From: Allodiplogaster sudhausi
Lineage: Eukaryota; Nematoda; Chromadorea; Rhabditida; Diplogasteridae
Length of the DNA: 64,000 nucleotides
Assembly (NCBI GenBank): GCA_945643635.1
Contig: CALZFC010000017.1
Coordinates: 10,001 to 74,000 of the forward strand
Direction: 5' to 3'
Made by a program: the position numbers and the translations under genes. This document shows, in pieces, positions 57,786-64,000 of this stretch (position 1 is the stretch's first letter; every line of letters begins with the position of its first letter). Under the pieces are notes generated by a model. It was not told the DNA's origin, did not search any database, and saw only the letters and a list, made by a program, of their open reading frames with translations.

Positions 57786-58711
57786 TTATATTAAACATGA
57801 AGAAAAACTACATGTGAACTAAGTTATGAGTAAAAGTATTGTAAAATATACGGTAGCGTATCTCGAACGGAAAGTTTTTTTAAAAATCTAAAATACGGCC
57901 CATTTTGTAGAGCTCGTCGAGTTGTATATGATATGTAATTTTCGTTCACCGAATCAAACAAAAGTCCCCAGGGCAGGCCATGCTCGCAAGTTACTGACAG
58001 GCTGTCTTAATAAACAATACTACAAATCATTGAATCGTGAATCTGAGCAAGAAGGTAATATATAACCGTAATACAGACAACAAATTTTTTGTATGGTCTG
58101 CCAACTGACCACACAAAGCAAATTAAGAGTAGAATAGTCGACTTTAGTTTCCTTCCTTTATCTTTACCTAATCCAATTCCTTTACCTTTCCTTTACCGAG
58201 TCCATTCCTTTCCAGTTCCGATTCCAATCCATATGAGTCCCTTACCAAGCCGGTTTCAGGACAAGTCCACCGGACGGTCTCTTTATCTTCGCCACCAACC
58301 AAGAGCTTAGTCCACCAATCGAAGAAGTGTTCATACAAACTTGATGGGCGGAGCCATAGAGAGGCGGAGACTATGGTTATGACGAATCTCTCTCTGTCAA
58401 ACCTAACGTTTTTCTCTCTCTCTTTTCTCTCTCTCCCTCTCTCTCTCAATCTCTCCCTCCCTGACGTTTCTTGTTCTCTCTGTCTCCCTTTCTACCTCTC
58501 TTCATAACAGAATGATAAAATCTCATATTTATTGCCTGCTTAATTTCCATGAGCTTCATTCATGGCTCGGCGCTGAAATCGAAGAAAGAGAATAAATGCC
58601 AAATCGAGAATGGATGGGCCCTAACTCAGTGAAATTCGCTGCTTCCATGGCTACCTTCACCAACCGAACATCTCGCTCATCAAACAACACTTCCCCTACG
58701 AACCTGATTCC

Positions 58712-58759
<48 letters not shown>

Positions 58760-59035
58760 GTCTCCCTTTCTCTCTCTCTGTGTCTCCCTTTCTCTCTCTC
58801 TCTTTTCATTACAGAATGACAAAATCTCATATTCATTGCCTGCTTCATTGCCTTAAGCATCATTCATGGCTTGGCTGAAAAGGAGAAAAGAAGTAAATGT
58901 CGAATCGAGAATGGATGAGCCCTCCCTCACATCAGTGAAATTCGCTGCTTCCATGGCTACCTTCACCAACCAAACATCGCACTCATCATGCACTTCTCTC
59001 CACATCTCATTAAAACTAATAATGCTTCCTACTTA
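57035..59035 (-). pseudogene. Four copies of an exon-like unit encoding VKVAMEAANFT
   Basis: Units at about 57035-57230, 57333-57560, 58503-58700 and 58808-59035 read on the minus strand as RDVRLVKVAMEAANFTE or DVWLVKVAMEAANFTD, followed by a GT/AG-like gap and an AMNDA...GNEAGN or MKLMEIKQAI type segment. Further copies are at 52778-53035 (minus) and 61805-62005 (plus). Every copy has the CT tract attached directly at its 3' coding end through an acceptor-like TTCACAG or TTACAG. There is no complete gene around them, so they are fragments spread by duplication or parts of a repeat family. Confidence 0.6.
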
Positions 59036-59258
59036 TGATTGAAAAATTCCATTTTCTATAATACCACGTAATAATAAATACCCAATAAATTCTCTAAATT
59101 GACAAGAACTACAAATTTCGGAACCGTGAGCAAGAAGGTAATATAACTGTAATACAGACTACAAATTTTGTATTGTTTGCCATTTACCACACAAAGCAAC
59201 TAAGAGTAGAATGTTCGACTTTAGTTTTTCTTCCTTTACCTACTTATTCCAATTCCTT
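57786..59258. repeat. 1,474-bp segmental tandem duplication, copy 2
   Basis: It is nearly identical to copy 1. I see only about six differences: single-base changes, a one-base length change in a T run near 57880, and a six-base deletion near 59127. After about 59258 the sequence continues into a more diverged third version of the 56.6-kb block (59150-59430). The CT arrays inside the two copies have the same length, which points to a very recent event or, less interestingly, an assembly duplication. Confidence 0.9.
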
Positions 59259-59429
59259 TTCCTTTCCTTTGCCGAGTCTAATCCTTTCCTATCCATTAGA
59301 GTCCCTTACCAAGCTTGTTTCAAGACAAGACCGATGGACGGACTTTTTATTTTCGCCAGCAACCAAGAGCTTTGTCCACCAATCGAAGAAGTGAACATAG
59401 AAACTTGATGGGCATAGAGAGGCGGTATG

Positions 59430-62002
59430 CTGTCAGAATTATAATAGCAGATTGGTTTCATTGATCCAACACAAGGCTTGAAAAAAATCAATAATTCGAA
59501 TTACCCAGTTTTGCACATTCAGGTATGCAAAACAAAATGATTTATTTCTTGGATATTCTGGTAGTTAATGTTGGATAGATAGTAGATCTAAATTCTAGAA
59601 CATTCCTGCGATAAATTTTCGATCTAATTGTGATTTAATCCTATGCCATTACATGTTGCCTATCTTCAGTTCGAGATTCATTCACTCGGCCTCAGATGAA
59701 GAAGGTTCAGTTTGATAAATTCAATCATTTACTGCTATTCCTAGAGTATTAATGATGTCCAAATATTCGTAGTTAATTACTAAACTAATTCAAATGTTTA
59801 ATTGAACTGTGAAAATTAGGTGCAAACTGTTTGTGAACAATTTGAACACCGAGGTCAACTATGACCCGCACCGCAGAAGTGTTAAAAGTGGTGCTGTGGA
59901 TTTGTCCGTGTTTGGTAAACGGGTTTGCCTATCGATAATGATAGTTACTAGGCTTTTCCACATTCGGAAGCCCTATTTCATCCCTGGCTTCATGATTCCA
60001 CAAAGGAAGGGGCAGATCGTTTGAATGTACCCTGGCATAAAATTTCATGAAGTTTCGTCAACGTTGAAGGAAAATATAACAAAATATCATGGTGTTCGTA
60101 TATTTTTGCATGGTACTGTATATACAGTAGCGTTCACCCAAAATGCATATATTTTTCAAAGTGAAAAACTTTATGAAATTTCCAGGGTTGCTTCGTTATA
60201 CACTGTATGACCTTCTACCATACTAATAAACATGAACGACAATGAAGTCCGATGACCTTCTTCCTCAAGAAGGTGGTAGACGCGTAAGGTGGCTGAGGAA
60301 GAACGTCTGAAGAAAACATAACATGGCTCACTCTTTTCTATTCCTCGATTGTGAGATCATTCTAGCAATCGTCTTCATCAGATAATTTTATTCACTCCCT
60401 CTACATACCACATCTCGCACGCGGGCTAATAAAGCGCGAATTCGTCATTTTGCGAAAATATATCAATCATAATTCATTCCATGCATTATTCTTTCTATCT
60501 GTTAGTTCTTCTCCGTTCTCTATTTGGTCTTCCAGGATATTCTAACTTTTCTTTAGTGCAAACACTAGTCATTGAACTTTGAGCGAGCGCGTGAACAATG
60601 AATGAACGAATGGGTAAGAGGATGAGAGAAGAAAGCGAGACTTTATGTTATTCTCTCTGCCGAAGCATGGCGAGCGATCGAGAGAGAATGCGTAAAGTCA
60701 TCTATGTTAGTTTTAATGTTCCATATCTATCACAGGAGCTTTCTTAAAACGTTCGAATAAATCACTTCATTAATTAGTTAACGCGTTTAGTGAAGTGTTT
60801 ACTGTTCTGATATGTTCATTTCCTTGTTCTGTAGCTCTAGCGTGTAAACAACCTCAAACTCTACCGCATATGTGTGTATATATGTATGTATGTAGTCTTG
60901 GCGTCGCGACGAACATGGCAAGCAGCGCTAAGAGCCCGACCGCCCTTCCGCGTATCTCGCCGCTGCTAACCAAAACTTTTTCAAGGTTTACATTTCGTAT
61001 ATTACTTCTTTAGATATCTTAACTGTTCAAATCTAGTGGAATACAGAGATAGAGAGAGAAAAAAAGATTGAGAGAGAAAAAGATAGAGAGAGAGAGAGAG
61101 AGAGAATGACAAACAAAGATAGAGAGCGATATATAGAGAGAGAGCGGTCAACCCTTATCGCTTCTTTCATCGTTCATTTTTTTTGTTCGATGAACTCCCA
61201 TGTATAAAAAAAATCAATAAGCATATAAATGTTTAGTGATCTTTCATAATAGAGTTTATCTTTTGTCGATGAAACGTTCGTCCATCTTCGATTAGATTTC
61301 ATGTGCGGCAGGCCATTCATTATGTTCATACACGACGGCTGTTTTCTTATCAATTGTTTTCTGCCCTTTTCGCCTCTTTTAGCTTATTCACATCAGTACT
61401 AACACCACAACGTCGTCTTGTCAGTAGCACCTCGAATGAAATGCCAGCATTCCGCCGCTCCGGATTGCAATAAAAATTACAGTAATATTTTGCAGCATGT
61501 GTTTTCGATGGGTTTTAGGTAGAGATTTTCTTAAAAATAAAGCGGAGTGGTTTTTGGTAGATGTTTTCTTAAAAATACCTCGACAGTTTCTTTTGCTTAT
61601 CATAATTATGTTTTCACCTCTTTCTTTTTATTCCTATCTATGCATGTAGGCAGATCGAAAGAGACCACTTGTTGATCATACAATCACAAAATTCCATTAA
61701 CAAATCATCTTGACAACTTAATGTTGACAAGCACCTGACCGCCGCGCAGGGTACTCTTGTGCGCCCGGTCAAATATATGTATAATAAGCATTATTAGCTC
61801 GAATCAGGTGTGGAGAGGAGTAGTGCATGATGAGTGCGATGTTTGGTTGGTGAAGGTAGCCATGGAAGCAGCGAACTTCTCTGAGGGAGGGCTCATCCAT
61901 TCTCGATTTTACATTTATTTCTTTTCTCCTTTTCAGCCAAGCCATGAATGATGCTCAAGGCAATGAAGCAGGCAATAAATATGAGATTTTGTCATTCTGT
62001 GA

Positions 62003-62048
<46 letters not shown>

Positions 62049-62697
62049 GTGAGAGAGACGGAGAGACTGACATGAGAAAGGATGAGAGACGGAGAGAGAT
62101 GGAGAGACAGAGAAGGAGAGAGACTTAAGGAGAGAGAGAGAGAGAGTGAGAGAGAGACGGAGAGACTGGCATGAGAGAGGATGAGAGACGTAGAGAGATA
62201 GAGAGACAGAGAGAGAGACTTAGAGAGAGAGAGAGCCAGAGAGAGAGAGGAAAGGTGAGCAAGTGAGAGAGGTATAGAGGGAAAGAGAGAGAGAGAGAGA
62301 GAGAGAGAAACATTATTAAATTAGAAGAAGAAAAAACGATATTGTGAGTACGGTAGGAAGAAAGACTGGAGATTAATTATGAGGAATAAGAATTGAATCC
62401 GCACACTCGATTCTGTAGTTTCGTGTGGCATTCAGCTGCTGTGGAAGAGGGGATGGTAGTAGTAAGTGGCCGAGAAGGCAAGGTGAAAAGATATCATGAG
62501 AGAGCAATCGGTGACACTGACAGTACCTGAGAGTGGAGAGGGATTCTGAACGGTTGGAGAGAAAGTGTGAGAGAGAGAGTGCGAAGGCTAGAGAATGTAT
62601 CACAGAGATAGAGAGAGAGAGATAGAGAGAGAGAAAAAAGAGTAAAATACAAGGAAAGGGAAGGAGACGACTGATCGATGAGCCGAGACTTACATAC
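59430..62697. other. Mostly non-coding region with one repeat unit
   Basis: AT-rich DNA. Two short open frames (59809-60024 and 60025-60210) lie back to back but resemble nothing I know. A GC-richer patch at 60900-60980 is open on both strands and could be an exon: plus strand MASSAKSPTALPRISPLLT, or minus strand GLLALLAMFVATPR. GA arrays occur at 61045-61145 and 61995-62310, the latter attached to the plus-strand copy of the VKVAMEAANFT unit at 61805-62005. Confidence 0.5.
61805..62005 (+). pseudogene. Plus-strand copy of the VKVAMEAANFT exon-like unit
   Basis: It reads DECDVWLVKVAMEAANFSE, then a TTTTCAG site followed by AMNDAQGNEAGNKYEILSFC, and runs into a long GA array. It is in inverted orientation to the copies at 52-59 kb and lies about 3 kb from the nearest of them. 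Confidence 0.6.
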
Positions 62698-62844
62698 TTC
62701 TGGAATCCGGTGAGACGGATTTTGCCATGAAGTGCCGGCATCTCGCCGAGAAAAGGCGCACGCGACGCGTCAAACGATATGAGCGACGCGTTGCGCCTCA
62801 TCGAGCGTCCCTCAACCGTCACTGTCGGATGGCCGAAGAAAATT
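62698..62844 (-). CDS. Internal exon of an unrecognised minus-strand gene
   Basis: Bounded by an acceptor TTGTAG (above 62844) and a strong donor AA|GTATGT (below 62698), this 147-base open segment reads IFFGHPTVTVEGRSMRRN, then ASLISFDASRAPFLGEMPAL and HGKIRLTGFQ. Codon use is GC-rich in third positions, like the other genes here. I do not recognise the family. The rest of the gene would lie upstream beyond 62845, possibly outside the window, and downstream below 62698, where I see no convincing partner. Confidence 0.5.
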
Positions 62845-64000
62845 CTACAAGTTTCTATTCATGGATAAAAATTGGTAATTGAGATAGAAGCGAAGTAAAT
62901 GAACTGGAGCAAGAAGGAGTCGAATAAATGGCAGAGAGAGAGAGAGAGATTTAGATATTAGGAGAACTAGAGAAGCAGTGATTTTCGTAAGACGGAGTGA
63001 TGCAGAGAGGGAGAGAGAGAGAGTGCGTGTGTGTTTAAAGACTCAGAGACAGAGAAAGAGAGAGAAAGACGTTTAGGAAAAATATGTGTCATGTATGTAT
63101 GTATGTATGTGAGTAGATCTCCCGTGTGGATCATTGCCTAGCAGCACTATTATTCCCTTATCTACATGCATGCACTTATGCCTAACGTCCTCACGCGAGC
63201 CTTCATGTCACATGAACATTGTGGTTCCAACTTGCGTTCCTGTTTAATTCCAGTATTACCCTAACAAGTATAACATACATAACTCTCTGTACAATGGTTG
63301 AGATGTACCATATGTCATGAAGGAGACGAACGAAACCAACAATATAGTCCAGCAGAATAGAACCGTCAGCAGAACGCTGAAATGTGCATTTTGATGGTTG
63401 CTTGTGAAATTTTCTGCGCCATGGGCTTTTGGTTCTCCAGAAACTTGGGATCTCCTGAACCTTGGGCTCTCCAGAACCTACAGTCTGACGGGAGATGGCG
63501 AATCGCCAATTTTCTTTAAAGGTGTGCGGGCGGTTGCATGCCGACAGTCAGAATGAATTACAAAAAAATTAAAAAAAAAAAGCTTGCGAAGCAAGGCAAA
63601 GAAGAGAGAGAGAGAGAGAGAATGAGAGAGAGACGGAGAGATCGAAAGAAAGAGAGAAATAGCGAGAAGAAGGAGATAGAGATGCTTTAATTTCTTGATG
63701 TTCAATATAATCCTTATACACTTTGTGTGGTCCGGAAACAATGCTGTTTCTTTTTTTTGTTGTTGACAAATTCAAATAGTATGCGCTCGTATATTTTCAT
63801 GTTAAATGTAGATATGTATGTAGTTTTTTTTGTGATGCTACAAGAAAATAGACATTCACTGTCTAAAAAAGTGGACTTTTCCTAAAGATTTAAATAAAAA
63901 GAAGAAAAAGAAACATTTTTGCAAACAATTCCCTGGAATACATGTGCACTCGATGTTGTTGTGCCATTTCCCACTGCGTCTCTGCCTCTTGCTGGCTCCA
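62845..64000. other. Right end of window, no gene seen
   Basis: Unique AT-rich DNA with GA arrays at 62933-62952, 63005-63070 and 63600-63680, a (GTAT)n tract at about 63091-63112 and a small repeated phrase (CTCCAGAAAC/CTTGGG) near 63430-63480. No exon could be supported. Confidence 0.5.

Noticed and set aside
59809..60210. Two consecutive open frames of 71 and 61 codons
   Set aside because: No recognisable motif, no splice context, AT-rich composition; possibly a decayed mobile element but not supportable.
60795..61013. Open frame with MASSAKSPTALPRISPLLT, or an antisense hydrophobic exon
   Set aside because: The patch is open on both strands and has plausible but weak splice signals on each; no partner exon was found, so I only mention it in the region description.

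Overview
The window is nuclear DNA of a nematode. Three things point there: a Spalt/SEM-4 zinc-finger gene, a Str-type seven-transmembrane chemoreceptor (a nematode-specific family), and very intron-dense genes (exons of about 40-250 bp) with short introns ending in TTTNCAG-like acceptors. The many small exons suggest a diplogastrid such as Pristionchus, but that is inference. The whole window is strewn with CT/GA microsatellites, which produce most of the long Ser/Leu/Phe-rich or Arg/Glu-rich reading frames. Those frames are not genes.

Layout. (1) 1-1679: CT-rich upstream DNA. (2) 1680-19080, plus strand: a complete 20-exon spalt-like gene (sem-4 orthologue) with a 10.1-kb microsatellite-filled first intron; all exon phases chain into about 1,051 codons. 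(3) 19081-22012: intergenic DNA with poly-C tracts just after the stop. (4) 22013-28215, plus strand: a nine-exon Str-like chemoreceptor of about 331 residues. Its introns hold two different DNA-transposon relics and a tRNA-derived insertion, and a second, alternative last exon lies at 29178-29271. (5) 30717-34719, minus strand: a secreted-then-membrane mucin-like protein with a signal peptide, a Glu-Pro-Thr-Ser repeat exon and one C-terminal membrane segment. (6) 35504-38428, plus strand: a nearly intact LINE retrotransposon (APE endonuclease plus reverse transcriptase) lying between two minus-strand genes. (7) 38625 to about 51699, minus strand: a giant gene of more than 35 exons encoding a long Ser/Thr-rich mucin region, Cys-rich modules, EGF-like repeats, a seven-or-more-pass membrane domain and a long charged cytoplasmic tail. 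(8) 51700-59400: segmental repeats, comprising a 3.5-kb near-perfect palindrome, a 1,474-bp recent tandem duplication and a family of exon-like units attached to CT tracts. (9) 59400-64000: mostly non-coding, with one or two candidate minus-strand exons of a gene that probably continues beyond the window.

How the parts relate. SEM-4 is a nuclear transcription factor and the Str protein a chemosensory membrane receptor; nothing links them functionally. The two minus-strand mucin-like membrane genes (30.7-34.7 kb and 38.6-51.7 kb) are neighbours in the same orientation, share Ser/Thr-rich extracellular regions, and are now separated mainly by the LINE. The most interesting candidate for something undescribed is the giant mucin-EGF-multipass gene with its unrecognised cytoplasmic tail. 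Exon boundaries were derived by eye from splice sites and reading phase and may be off by a base or a codon in places.
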